From contig CAYVJW010000006.1 of the NCBI GenBank assembly GCA_964451885.1, forward strand, positions 1-28,100: a stretch of DNA of 28,100 nucleotides, read 5' to 3'. This DNA comes from CAYVJW01 sp964451885 (GTDB lineage Bacteria; Patescibacteriota; Gracilibacteria; UBA4473). Below are positions 13,666 to 22,451 of this stretch, piece by piece; the first letter of the stretch is position 1; each line of letters begins with the position of its first letter. Made by a program: the position numbers and the translations under genes. The notes under the pieces are model-generated. The model was not told the DNA's origin. It made no database searches and worked only from the letters and a program-made list of their open reading frames with translations.

Positions 13666-16533
13666 ATGGTTAAAAAAATCACAGTTCGAGGTGCTCGCAT
13701 GCACAATTTAAAAGATATTAATGTAGAAATTCCACGCGATAAATTAACAGTAATAACAGGTGTTTCCGGTTCAGGAAAATCAAGCCTGGCATTCGACACT
13801 ATCTATGCAGAAGGACAAAGACGCTATGTAGAAAGCCTTTCTACTTATGCCCGCCAATTTCTTCAGCTCCAAACAAAACCGGAAGTAGAATCCATAGACG
13901 GATTATCTCCAGCCATTTCTATAGACCAAAAAACGTCATCACGTAATCCAAGATCAACAGTAGGCACAACAACAGAAGTCTATGATTATTTACGGCTGCT
14001 TTTTTCTAAAATTGGTATACCGATTCATCCAAAAACCAAAGAAAAGCTTGAGAAACAATCTCCGGGACAAATCATAAATGTCATACAAAAATGGAAAGAG
14101 GAAATAAAATTTATGATCCTCGCACCAATGGTACAGGACAAAAAGGGAGAACATTTAGAAATCATAAACAAAATTAGAAAAGCCGGATTCGTAAGACTCA
14201 GAATAGACGGCTACATCCGCACTATCAATGAAGAAATTGAACTGGATTCAAAAAAAAAACATACGATTGATATCATCATTGACCGTTTAGTAAAAAAAGA
14301 TTATTCCAAAAAATATGTTCAAATGAGTACGGGACAAAAAATTGAAGAAAAAAATGACGAACGGATGCGAGTACTTGATTCGATAGAAACCGCCTTAAAA
14401 TTTGGAAATGGAATCATGACCATTCATAAAATGGACGAAAAAAAAGATTATTTATTTTCTGAACATTTAGCAGATCCTAAAACAGGTTTTTCATTTCCTC
14501 CCATTGAACCACGACTTTTTTCCTTTAATTCGCCTCATGGGGCTTGTAAAAATTGCCACGGACTTGGATACCGCCTAAAACTCAATCAAAATATAGCCGT
14601 AAATCCAAACCTTTCCATCAGAGAGGGAGGGATTCTTCCATGGACAACAATGGGAACGAATGCCCAAAATTGGTATTTTAGCTTACTAGAAGCAATAGGC
14701 AATAAATATGGTTTCTCTATAGATGAACCTATAAAAAAAATAGAACCAAATGTATTAAATAAAATATTCGAAGGCTACGCAAAAGAAATATTTGAAGTCA
14801 AGCTTCGAGGGGATTTACATGGGAAAACTACTCCATCCTCATTTGAGGGAGTAATCACCCAAACGGAAAAAAGATACAATGAAAGTGATTCTGAATTCGT
14901 AAGAAAAAAATTAGCGGAATTCATGATAGAAACCCTGTGCCCAATATGCGAAGGCTCAAGATTAAATATTTACGCACGAAACGTACTAATAAACGAAGAA
15001 TCTATTTCAGCTATCACCCAACGATCAATATCAGAAACAAAAGATTGGATAAAAAAATTAAAATTCACAGAAGAACAAAAAGAAATTATAACCCCTATCC
15101 AGAAAGAAATTACAAACCGGCTCAGCTTTTTGGAAAAAGTCGGACTTTCTTATCTTACCCTTTCCAGAGCTGCAAATACACTTTCCGGAGGAGAGGCGCA
15201 AAGAATTCGATTAGCAACACAAATCGGTTCTCAACTACAAGGAGTATTATATGTCCTGGACGAACCATCTATAGGACTTCATCAAAAAGACAATGGCCAG
15301 TTAATTGAAACCCTTAAACACCTTCGTGACTATGGTAATACCGTTATAGTCGTAGAACATGACGAAGATACCATTAGGGCTTCCGACCATATTGTTGAGA
15401 TTGGACCGAAAGCAGGGCTTCATGGAGGAGAACTTGTTTACTCCGGCCCCATGGATAACATGAAAAATATAAATTCGGAAACAGCAAATTTTCTATTTGG
15501 ACGAGAAGAAATAAAAGTACCTCAAATAAGAAGAAAACCTTCCGGAAAATTAAAAATTATCGGCGCCAGGGAGAATAATTTAAAAAATATTGATGCAGAA
15601 ATTCCTCTAGGAATATTAGTTGGAGTATCAGGCGTATCCGGATCAGGAAAAAGCTCACTAATAAATAAAATATTAGTATCATCACTAGCCAGAGATTTAA
15701 ATCGGGCAAAAAGAAATCCAGGACTGCATGACGAAATAATAGGTATTGATCAACTGGACAAATTAATCTCAATAGACCAATCCTCAATTGGAAGAACCCC
15801 CAGATCCAATCCTGCTACTTATACAGGAGTGTTTACCGATATCCGGGAAGTTTTTGCAACTACCACAGAAGCAAGGATAAGAGGCTATAATTCCGGACGC
15901 TTTTCATTTAATGTAAAAGGAGGACGATGCGAAGCCTGTTCGGGAGACGGAACCAAAAAAATAGAAATGCACTTCTTGCCCGACGTTTTTGTACCCTGTG
16001 AAATATGCAAAGGCAAAAGGTATAATGAGGAAACACTGGAAGTTACTTATCGGGGAAAATCAATCGCAGATGTATTAGAAATGACAGTAGAAGAAGGACT
16101 TCAATTCTTCGAAAATTTCCCAAATATTGCCCATAAACTCAATGCCATGATAGAAGTAGGACTCAGCTATATCCACCTGGGACAAAGCGCAACAACTCTC
16201 TCAGGAGGAGAAGCCCAACGAGTTAAATTGTCAACGGAATTAATGAAAAAAGCCACCGGACAAACTATTTATGTCCTGGACGAACCAACTACAGGCCTTC
16301 ATTTTTCAGATGTAAAAAAACTACTCAACGTACTTCAAAAACTGGTTGACAAAGGAAATTCCGTAATCGTCATAGAACATAACCTGGACATTATTAAATC
16401 CTGCGACCACCTGATCGATATGGGGCCAGACGGCGGGGACGAGGGAGGCACGATGACTATTGCCGGCAGTCCTGAAGTAGTAGCTAAATATAAGGAAAGT
16501 TATACAGGGGAGTTTTTGGCAAAAATATTATAA
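13666..16533 (+). CDS. uvrA: UvrABC excinuclease subunit A
   Basis: Damage-recognition ATPase of nucleotide excision repair. It has two ABC modules, with Walker A GVSGSGKS at 32-39 and 656-663, LSGGEAQRIRLA and LSGGEAQRVKLS signatures, and LDEPSIGLH and LDEPTTGLH Walker B/D-loops. The zinc motifs ETLCPICEGSRL and CEACSGDG...CEICKGKRY are intact. In the first zinc module the usual CPxCG is replaced by DPKTG (D270 and T273 in place of the two Cys), while the second pair is kept (C294, C297). That site probably cannot bind zinc normally. At 955 aa the length is normal. It is divergent from the pilus operon, with a candidate -10 TATAAA at 13640. Confidence 0.97.
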   Translation: MVKKITVRGARMHNLKDINVEIPRDKLTVITGVSGSGKSSLAFDTIYAEGQRRYVESLSTYARQFLQLQTKPEVESIDGLSPAISIDQKTSSRNPRSTVGTTTEVYDYLRLLFSKIGIPIHPKTKEKLEKQSPGQIINVIQKWKEEIKFMILAPMVQDKKGEHLEIINKIRKAGFVRLRIDGYIRTINEEIELDSKKKHTIDIIIDRLVKKDYSKKYVQMSTGQKIEEKNDERMRVLDSIETALKFGNGIMTIHKMDEKKDYLFSEHLADPKTGFSFPPIEPRLFSFNSPHGACKNCHGLGYRLKLNQNIAVNPNLSIREGGILPWTTMGTNAQNWYFSLLEAIGNKYGFSIDEPIKKIEPNVLNKIFEGYAKEIFEVKLRGDLHGKTTPSSFEGVITQTEKRYNESDSEFVRKKLAEFMIETLCPICEGSRLNIYARNVLINEESISAITQRSISETKDWIKKLKFTEEQKEIITPIQKEITNRLSFLEKVGLSYLTLSRAANTLSGGEAQRIRLATQIGSQLQGVLYVLDEPSIGLHQKDNGQLIETLKHLRDYGNTVIVVEHDEDTIRASDHIVEIGPKAGLHGGELVYSGPMDNMKNINSETANFLFGREEIKVPQIRRKPSGKLKIIGARENNLKNIDAEIPLGILVGVSGVSGSGKSSLINKILVSSLARDLNRAKRNPGLHDEIIGIDQLDKLISIDQSSIGRTPRSNPATYTGVFTDIREVFATTTEARIRGYNSGRFSFNVKGGRCEACSGDGTKKIEMHFLPDVFVPCEICKGKRYNEETLEVTYRGKSIADVLEMTVEEGLQFFENFPNIAHKLNAMIEVGLSYIHLGQSATTLSGGEAQRVKLSTELMKKATGQTIYVLDEPTTGLHFSDVKKLLNVLQKLVDKGNSVIVIEHNLDIIKSCDHLIDMGPDGGDEGGTMTIAGSPEVVAKYKESYTGEFLAKIL

Positions 16534-16673
16534 TAAAAAATCAGAAGAAAACATTTGTATTCCCCAAACTTAAAATTAAAATAAAATTACAAAAAAAAAC
16601 CGCTCAAATCAAAGACAGGTAAAACCATAATTACCAAAAAAAATACCGACATTAAAAATCAAGGACTTTTTAG
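16534..16673. other. A-rich intergenic stretch
   Basis: AT-rich spacer between uvrA and the nrdD promoter. No gene, hairpin with T-run or repeat is seen here. The part from 16674 onwards holds the nrdD control region. Confidence 0.5.
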
Positions 16674-16703
16674 TTGACGATACTATATCTAGGGGAGTAT
16701 GAT
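16674..16703 (+). promoter_or_regulatory. Promoter of nrdD
   Basis: TTGACG (16674-16679), an 18-bp spacer and TATGAT (16698-16703). The first NrdR box lies exactly between the two elements. The start is near 16710, giving a leader of about 87 nt. Confidence 0.6.
16680..16695. promoter_or_regulatory. NrdR box 1
   Basis: The core CTATATCTAG (16683-16692) matches the NrdR consensus core CwATATaTwG at nine of ten positions. It fills the promoter spacer, so bound NrdR would block RNA polymerase. Confidence 0.65.
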
Positions 16704-16712
16704 TAAAACTCA

Positions 16713-16728
16713 GTACAATATATAGTAT
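16713..16728. promoter_or_regulatory. NrdR box 2
   Basis: The core CAATATATAG (16716-16725) fits the NrdR consensus core fully. It begins 33 bp after box 1, about three helical turns, as in the usual tandem arrangement where boxes sit some 31-32 bp apart. NrdR is the dATP/ATP-sensing repressor of ribonucleotide reductase genes. Confidence 0.7.
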
Positions 16729-16796
16729 TTACTGTGTTTTATGAAATAACAAATAACACCAAAATTAATTAAATCCTAAACCACAAACCAAATCCC

Positions 16797-18980
16797 ATGA
16801 TTTTTAAAATACAAAAAAGAACCGGAGAAATTGTTGATTTCCAACCAAAAAAAATAGAAAAAGCCATTTTTACGGCGGCAAAAGAAGTCGGAGGACATGA
16901 CCAAAAAACCTCACAACACCTCACTCAAATAATAGTAAACACAGTTGACGAAAAATATTATGGTACCATCCCAGGAGTAGAAGATATACAAAACCTGATA
17001 GAAAAAACACTCATAGAACATGGACATGCTGCTACAGCAAAAGCCTATATTATTTATCGTGAACGACGTACACAGGCTCGCGATGACAAAAACGTAGTAA
17101 TCGATGTAGAAAATACCATATCAGAATATCTAGAAAAACTAGATTGGCGGGTAAATGCCAATTCAAATCAAGGCTACAGTCTCGGAGGAATGATCCTCAA
17201 CACGTCAGGAAAGGTAACAGCCAATTACTGGCTATCACATATTTATCCCCGAGCAGTAGGAGATGCCCATCGCAACGGAGATTTTCATATTCATGACCTA
17301 GATATGTTTTCCGGATATTGTGCCGGATGGAGTCTCAGAACACTAATAGAAGAAGGATTTAACGGAGTCCCAGATAAAACAGAAAGTAGTCCCCCCCAGC
17401 ACCTTTCCACAGCTGTTTCCCAAATGGTCAACTTCCTCGGCACCCTCCAAAATGAATGGGCGGGAGCACAAGCTTTTTCCAGTTTTGATACTTATTTGGC
17501 TCCATTCGCAAAGAAAAGAGAAATGGAAATAGAGGAAGACATAGAAAGGTCTGGATTTTTTAATTTTCCGGATAAAGAAGCAAAACAAAAATACGTTGAT
17601 GAAAAAGTATACAATTACGTACTACAAAATATGCAGAGTTTTGTTTTCAATCTGAATGTACCTTCAAGGTGGGGGACACAAACCCCATTTACCAATATCA
17701 CACTCGACTGGAAATGCCCAGAGGACTTAAAAAGTAAAAAACTCAAACTGGGAGGAGAATACTTTCCCTTTACATTCGGAGAACTCCAAAAACAAATGGA
17801 CATTATAAACCGCGCCTACATCGAAGTGATGACAGCAGGAGACTCAAAAGGACGGGTTTTTACATTTCCAATACCAACCTACAACATAACCAAAGATTTT
17901 GACTGGGATGACTCAAAAACCGAACCACTTTTTGAAATGACAGCCAAGTACGGAATGCCTTATTTCCAAAACTTCCTTAATTCAGACATGGATCCAAACC
18001 ACATACGTTCAATGTGTTGTAGATTACAATTAAATCTGGATGAGCTTCTCAAACGCGGAAACGGACTTTTCGGATCGGCTGAAATGACCGGCTCTATAGG
18101 AGTAGTGACTATTTCAACTCCACGAATCGGCTATCAATTTAAAGGAGACCGGGACGGATTTTTCAACCGCATAGCGCATTTAATGGAACTGGCAAAAGTA
18201 TCCCTCGAACTCAAAAGAAAAGAAATTCAAAAATGGATAAACCGTGGTCTATTTCCATACACAAAACGTTATCTTGGACATTTAGATAACCATTTCTCAA
18301 CAATCGGACTAAACGGCCTAAATGAAGCCATAAGAAATTTTACAAACGATAAACACAATATTGCAGACGAATGGGGTCAAAGCTTCGCAGAAGAAGTATT
18401 ATTATTCATGCAGGCAAAACTAAAAGAATTCCAGGAAGAAACCGGGAACCTTTACAATCTGGAAGCCACCCCCGCAGAAGGAACTACCTATCGCTTCGCC
18501 AAAGAAGACAGAAAACGCTTTACCGACATCATGCAGGCCGGAACACCGGATGCCCCTTATTATACAAACTCTTCCCAACTTCCCGTAGACAAAACAGCCG
18601 ACGCATTTGAAGCCCTCATGCTTCAGGATCGATTACAAACAAAATACTCAGGCGGAACCGTACTGCACCTCTACATGGGAGAACGAATCTCCAGCAGCGA
18701 AGCCTGCAAAAACATAATACGAAGGGCTCTCACGAAATTTCACCTGCCCTATATCACCATAACCCCAACATTCTCCATCTGCCCAAAACACGGCTACCTA
18801 CCCGGTGAACACGACTACTGCCCAAACTGCGACAAAGAAATCGGCTACACAGGAGACGAAAAAGAAGACATCGAATTTCGCATGAAATTCGATGCCCGAA
18901 GGCAAGGAGCGATTAAGCAGGAGGATAGTGAAAAAATACCGAAACGTGTCCCTACTAAAATAAAAACTAATAATAACTAA
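16797..18980 (+). CDS. nrdD: Anaerobic (class III) ribonucleotide reductase catalytic chain, without its glycyl-radical domain
   Basis: Reduces ribonucleoside triphosphates to dNTPs by radical chemistry without oxygen. Residues 1-95 are an ATP-cone allosteric domain. The ten-stranded barrel core follows, with GYCAGWSLR, QNFLNSDMDP and the strictly conserved SMCCRL (C407/C408). A zinc site has C662, H665, C675 and C678 (CPKHG...CPNC). In complete NrdD proteins the polypeptide then continues into the glycyl-radical motif RVxGY. Here it ends at residue 727 after a charged linker. The missing motif is in the next ORF (18995-19174). The start ATG has no RBS, and expression is under tandem NrdR boxes. 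The activase NrdG is not in the window. Confidence 0.95.
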   Translation: MIFKIQKRTGEIVDFQPKKIEKAIFTAAKEVGGHDQKTSQHLTQIIVNTVDEKYYGTIPGVEDIQNLIEKTLIEHGHAATAKAYIIYRERRTQARDDKNVVIDVENTISEYLEKLDWRVNANSNQGYSLGGMILNTSGKVTANYWLSHIYPRAVGDAHRNGDFHIHDLDMFSGYCAGWSLRTLIEEGFNGVPDKTESSPPQHLSTAVSQMVNFLGTLQNEWAGAQAFSSFDTYLAPFAKKREMEIEEDIERSGFFNFPDKEAKQKYVDEKVYNYVLQNMQSFVFNLNVPSRWGTQTPFTNITLDWKCPEDLKSKKLKLGGEYFPFTFGELQKQMDIINRAYIEVMTAGDSKGRVFTFPIPTYNITKDFDWDDSKTEPLFEMTAKYGMPYFQNFLNSDMDPNHIRSMCCRLQLNLDELLKRGNGLFGSAEMTGSIGVVTISTPRIGYQFKGDRDGFFNRIAHLMELAKVSLELKRKEIQKWINRGLFPYTKRYLGHLDNHFSTIGLNGLNEAIRNFTNDKHNIADEWGQSFAEEVLLFMQAKLKEFQEETGNLYNLEATPAEGTTYRFAKEDRKRFTDIMQAGTPDAPYYTNSSQLPVDKTADAFEALMLQDRLQTKYSGGTVLHLYMGERISSSEACKNIIRRALTKFHLPYITITPTFSICPKHGYLPGEHDYCPNCDKEIGYTGDEKEDIEFRMKFDARRQGAIKQEDSEKIPKRVPTKIKTNNN

Positions 18981-18994
18981 TAATTCAAAATAAA

Positions 18995-19174
18995 ATGACA
19001 AACATCAATTCACCGGCCATCCCCCAAAGAACCAGATGCGAAGTATGGACCCGAGTAATGGGCTACCACCGCTCCGTATCACACTTCAACATCGGAAAAA
19101 AATCCGAACACTGCTCCAGGCAGCATTTTCAGGAAACAATCTCAGCTAATTCTGAATTTTGTGGGAAATATTGA
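18995..19174 (+). CDS. Stand-alone glycyl-radical domain of class III ribonucleotide reductase
   Basis: A 59-codon ORF that starts 14 bp after the nrdD stop, in a different frame. Residues 12-46 read RTRCEVWTRVMGYHRSV, then SHFNIGKKSEH, then CSRQHFQE. This is the usual C-terminal end of NrdD, with the radical glycine as G23 in RVMGY. The ORF thus supplies exactly what the 727-aa chain lacks. It has no RBS and may be translated by re-initiation after nrdD. A simple frameshift fusion is unlikely because the shared frame is closed by a stop at 18974-18976. It may be a functional split subunit, comparable in idea to the YfiD spare part of pyruvate formate-lyase, or the product of a recent lesion. 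Confidence 0.75.
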   Translation: MTNINSPAIPQRTRCEVWTRVMGYHRSVSHFNIGKKSEHCSRQHFQETISANSEFCGKY

Positions 19175-19187
19175 ATCGTTTCTAGTT

Positions 19188-19889
19188 TTAATATCCTCTT
19201 CCAATAACAATCCACTCACTCCCAGATGACTGAATAATAACATAATCTTTCGGATTTTGAAGGGAGTAATTAACCGCTCCATCAATTTTTTCCAAACCAA
19301 AAGGAACAATTAATATATCTTTTTCCCCTTGTATCAACTTTACAACATAAATCCTGCCTACTGCCGTACCAGCCTCCGGTAAATTCCAAGTAAGATCCCC
19401 CTCAAATCCAGTCGTATCTCCAACAACCGTAAAATCCTGATCGGTAAGCATATAACCGTCAATATAAACATTTCTTACCGGAGCGCTAATCCCACCGCCA
19501 ACTGTCAAATTTCCAGCCATTAAAACATTTCCGCCAACCTCCAATTTTTCACCGGGAACCGCAACCCCGATTCCCACATTTCCCGAATCAGCATTAACCA
19601 CCAAAGTATCAATACCCGCACGAATCCCGCCTTCAATCAAAAGATCATCCGTAATGGTAAATCTACCATTGATATTATCCCAATAAACCTCCTCCTCATT
19701 TCGTCCAAAACCTATACGAACAAGCTCCTCCGAATTACCTGAGTTTAATAACAAATAATTTTGAAAAATAGGGTACATCCCCCCACCGATATGGATCCTC
19801 TCAGCTAAAACAACATTAGATAGCAAAGATCCAAAAGCAATGATCATTACTAGAATGAGTAAGCGAATCTGATATTTTTTTTCTTTCAT
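19188..19889 (-). CDS. Secreted tail-fibre-like protein
   Basis: A 233-aa protein with a signal peptide (about 1-29, ending NVVLAE). A short repeat unit follows (VRIGFGRNEEEVYWDNINGRFTITDDLLIEGGI), then one NVGIGVAVPGEKLEVGGN module (about 107-126). The C-terminus has GRIYVVKLIQGEKDILIVPF, then EKIDGAVNYSL and VIIQSSGSEWIVIG. That ending is a widespread phage tail-fibre/surface-protein form ('YxI...I.P.G.ETIDG...SDG..W'). The function is probably structural or adhesive at the cell surface. It is last in a three-gene operon, 57 bp after the 834-aa gene. It converges with the glycyl-radical ORF with 13 bp between stops. Confidence 0.7.
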   Translation of the reverse strand: MKEKKYQIRLLILVMIIAFGSLLSNVVLAERIHIGGGMYPIFQNYLLLNSGNSEELVRIGFGRNEEEVYWDNINGRFTITDDLLIEGGIRAGIDTLVVNADSGNVGIGVAVPGEKLEVGGNVLMAGNLTVGGGISAPVRNVYIDGYMLTDQDFTVVGDTTGFEGDLTWNLPEAGTAVGRIYVVKLIQGEKDILIVPFGLEKIDGAVNYSLQNPKDYVIIQSSGSEWIVIGRGY

Positions 19890-19946
19890 TGAATTAAAAA
19901 TTAATTAACTTTTTACATTACAAACATTCAACTTTAAAAACTTTTT

Positions 19947-22451
19947 TTATCTGCCTTGATAAGTAAGAGTAATCTCTCCGGCATAAGTACTTTTAGAACC
20001 ATTACCAGAAGCAAATGCATGTACATAAATCAATACGTATTCACCTGCAGCGGGATCAAAACTAGCATCGTCAAGTGGATCTGTAAATTCTGTCCAATCA
20101 GTATTAAAAATAGATGTAGGAGAAAATGCAAAGTCTCCATCCTTATCCATCACATAAAGATCAATCCCACTTCCCGATTCATCACCAGTGTTTTTATAAT
20201 CAAAACTCATATTTGTAAAACTTTCAAAATCTTTTGGTATATTAACCTTATAAAGTAAATGTATGTCTTGAAGGCTACTTTGAAGTGATTTTACCAAATA
20301 ATAAAGATTATCCTCATCTGAAATATTTGAATCAATGGAAACAGAATTACTTGTGCCATCCTCAATGATAGTACTTTCACTAGGACTAATAAAAATATAT
20401 TTTTCTCGAGTCGAAAGAGCTGAAAACGGAATATCTTGAAAAGTAACATTATCCCCGTCAACGGTTGCATTAGTAATATTCCCGGTAATATCTAAATCTC
20501 CATCAACTTTTGCATTTCCCGAAACTTCTAATAAAGCACTTGGATCAGCCGTTCCAATTCCTATGTTACCACCTGCTTCAATATGCAACCTATCCTGGTT
20601 ATTAGTTAAAAAACTAAAATCAAAATTACTCTGATTACCAAGCGATCTATCAGCTACAGATGTATCCCCTCCATCAGAAAAATCACCACCGCCCCCACCA
20701 CCTGCATCAACATCAACCTGTCTCCAAGCACTTCCATCACAAAGATAAGCATGATCCGTAGTAGAGTTATAATAAGTACCTCCTTCCACAGAAGCATCAC
20801 ATGTTGGTTCCTCTCCCTGTGGTGTCATTTTTATTATTCCAGTTACCTCTAATTCCCCATCAACTTTCCCGTTTCCCGAAACCTCCAATTTTTCTGAAGG
20901 AGAAGCTGTTCCAATACCTACCTTATCATTTGAAGAATCAACATAGAAAGTATCCGAATCAACCGTAAGTCCCGCAAAGTCAGGGCTTGATAAAGTATCT
21001 ACATTCTGATCCAAGACTGCGGAACTATTTATCGTAAGCGTACTATCAGCATTAACATCAAAAACTAATTCATTCCCAGTAGGGGACTTTACTTCCCATA
21101 AACCGGTATCAGCTCCGTCAACTCTCATATAACCAACCGTAGTTCCACCGTCTCCTTCTATAAGTAACCCTGATCCAGTTGTAAGAGCCGTAGTACCATT
21201 TACATTGACTGTTATTTCCTTATCGGTTACATCTACATTTTCTGCTTGATACGTTGTAGACGTTCCCTGCACATCAAGATCCCCCGGAATTACTACCGTA
21301 GAAGCTATTGCTCCCAATGTAAGATCATTCACCCCAAGGCTGGCGCCAATGATATGATCACCGGTGGTGAAGTCGATATTTCCTCCTAAACTCAGATTCT
21401 TTTCAATTCCAATCCCTCCATCAAGAATAACAGCTCCGGAATCTTTATCTATAGAATCTGTAGTATCATTCAGCGTAAGTTGCCCTGTAATAATAGTATT
21501 GCCCTCAACCTCTAAATCACCTTCAACTTTTGTAGAATCACTGAAAATAAATTCAGTATTAAAATCATTATATAATATGGTTTTATCCAGATTCTCACCA
21601 AGTTTAAACGAACCGCTAACTTCAAGATCAGACAAAGCTTTTGTTATTCCAGTAACTACTAAATCATTATCAATTTCTACTCCCCCTTCTACATTAAGTG
21701 AATCATTAATATTAAATTCACTATCATCTGCACTGTATTGAATATGTTTATCTAAAGCATCTCCAAATTGAAGTTTTATTGCCCCGGTTTCTCCAACAGT
21801 ATCGTCTTTATCAATTATAAAAGTTTCTTCATTTGTGCTACCGGAATCTTGTCCACCCCCTCCACCTCCACCAACTCCATCAGGAATCATACCAATATCC
21901 CATTTCCCATCTTCCCCTAAAAGAGCAATATCACCTTCTCCGTCTCCAATTTTATTACTGGCCAAGCGCTCTGAGTTTTTAGCATACATTACGGAACCAA
22001 TAATTTGACGATCATTTATATCAGCGCCATTATCACCAGTCGGATCCATAAGTTGATAAGTACTATCCGGTTTTCCGGAAATTTTAATTTCCACCTGTAA
22101 ATATTTATGGGTTTCAAAATCAATATTGGGAAGCGGCTCTCTTGAACCAAGCTGAACCATAAAACTACCGTTATCCCCAATAATAACAATATGAAGTTCG
22201 CTCCAACCTCCATAATTCTCAGAACCAGTGTTAATGCCCCCCAAATCAGTTTTATCACTACTGGCCCAATCCGAACTTTTCCAAAATGAAAAACGCACCG
22301 TATAATTATTAATTACTGGAAAAGCCGGCCCTTTATTTATGATTCTTCCCTGATAAACGATCGTACCCGGCGTAGTATCAACCGCTCCCACGGACATATG
22401 CCACGGCAGCAAAGAAAATACGAGAACAAATAATAAAAACTTTCTAAACAT
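19947..22451 (-). CDS. Large secreted repeat protein related to phage tail fibres
   Basis: An 834-aa protein with a signal peptide (1-23). It begins IVYQGRI..., a domain common in CPR and phage surface fibres, to about residue 170. Then come a glycine run (about 193-200) and two paired repeats of about 40 residues (FGDALDKHIQYSADDSEFNI and LGENLDKTILYNDFNTEFIF). A phage-baseplate-like segment, GDLDVQGTSTTYQAENVDVT to LWEVKSPTGNEL, follows. Two VGIGTA.PS..LEVSGN.KVDG modules are separated by a short Cys pair (PTCDASVEGG...YLCDGSAW) and a second glycine run, before a beta-sandwich end. It is probably a secreted adhesive fibre. The start overlaps the preceding stop by one base (TAATG), so translation is coupled. 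Confidence 0.75.
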   Translation of the reverse strand: MFRKFLLFVLVFSLLPWHMSVGAVDTTPGTIVYQGRIINKGPAFPVINNYTVRFSFWKSSDWASSDKTDLGGINTGSENYGGWSELHIVIIGDNGSFMVQLGSREPLPNIDFETHKYLQVEIKISGKPDSTYQLMDPTGDNGADINDRQIIGSVMYAKNSERLASNKIGDGEGDIALLGEDGKWDIGMIPDGVGGGGGGGQDSGSTNEETFIIDKDDTVGETGAIKLQFGDALDKHIQYSADDSEFNINDSLNVEGGVEIDNDLVVTGITKALSDLEVSGSFKLGENLDKTILYNDFNTEFIFSDSTKVEGDLEVEGNTIITGQLTLNDTTDSIDKDSGAVILDGGIGIEKNLSLGGNIDFTTGDHIIGASLGVNDLTLGAIASTVVIPGDLDVQGTSTTYQAENVDVTDKEITVNVNGTTALTTGSGLLIEGDGGTTVGYMRVDGADTGLWEVKSPTGNELVFDVNADSTLTINSSAVLDQNVDTLSSPDFAGLTVDSDTFYVDSSNDKVGIGTASPSEKLEVSGNGKVDGELEVTGIIKMTPQGEEPTCDASVEGGTYYNSTTDHAYLCDGSAWRQVDVDAGGGGGGDFSDGGDTSVADRSLGNQSNFDFSFLTNNQDRLHIEAGGNIGIGTADPSALLEVSGNAKVDGDLDITGNITNATVDGDNVTFQDIPFSALSTREKYIFISPSESTIIEDGTSNSVSIDSNISDEDNLYYLVKSLQSSLQDIHLLYKVNIPKDFESFTNMSFDYKNTGDESGSGIDLYVMDKDGDFAFSPTSIFNTDWTEFTDPLDDASFDPAAGEYVLIYVHAFASGNGSKSTYAGEITLTYQGR

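Noticed and set aside
18966..19000. Programmed -1 frameshift joining nrdD to the glycyl-radical ORF
   Set aside because: The -1 frame is closed by a stop at 18974-18976, so slippage could only happen within the last two codons, and no slippery heptamer is there.
19505..22380. CRISPR-like repeat array in the fibre genes
   Set aside because: The repeats are protein-level modules of irregular spacing inside long ORFs, not regular short repeats with spacers.
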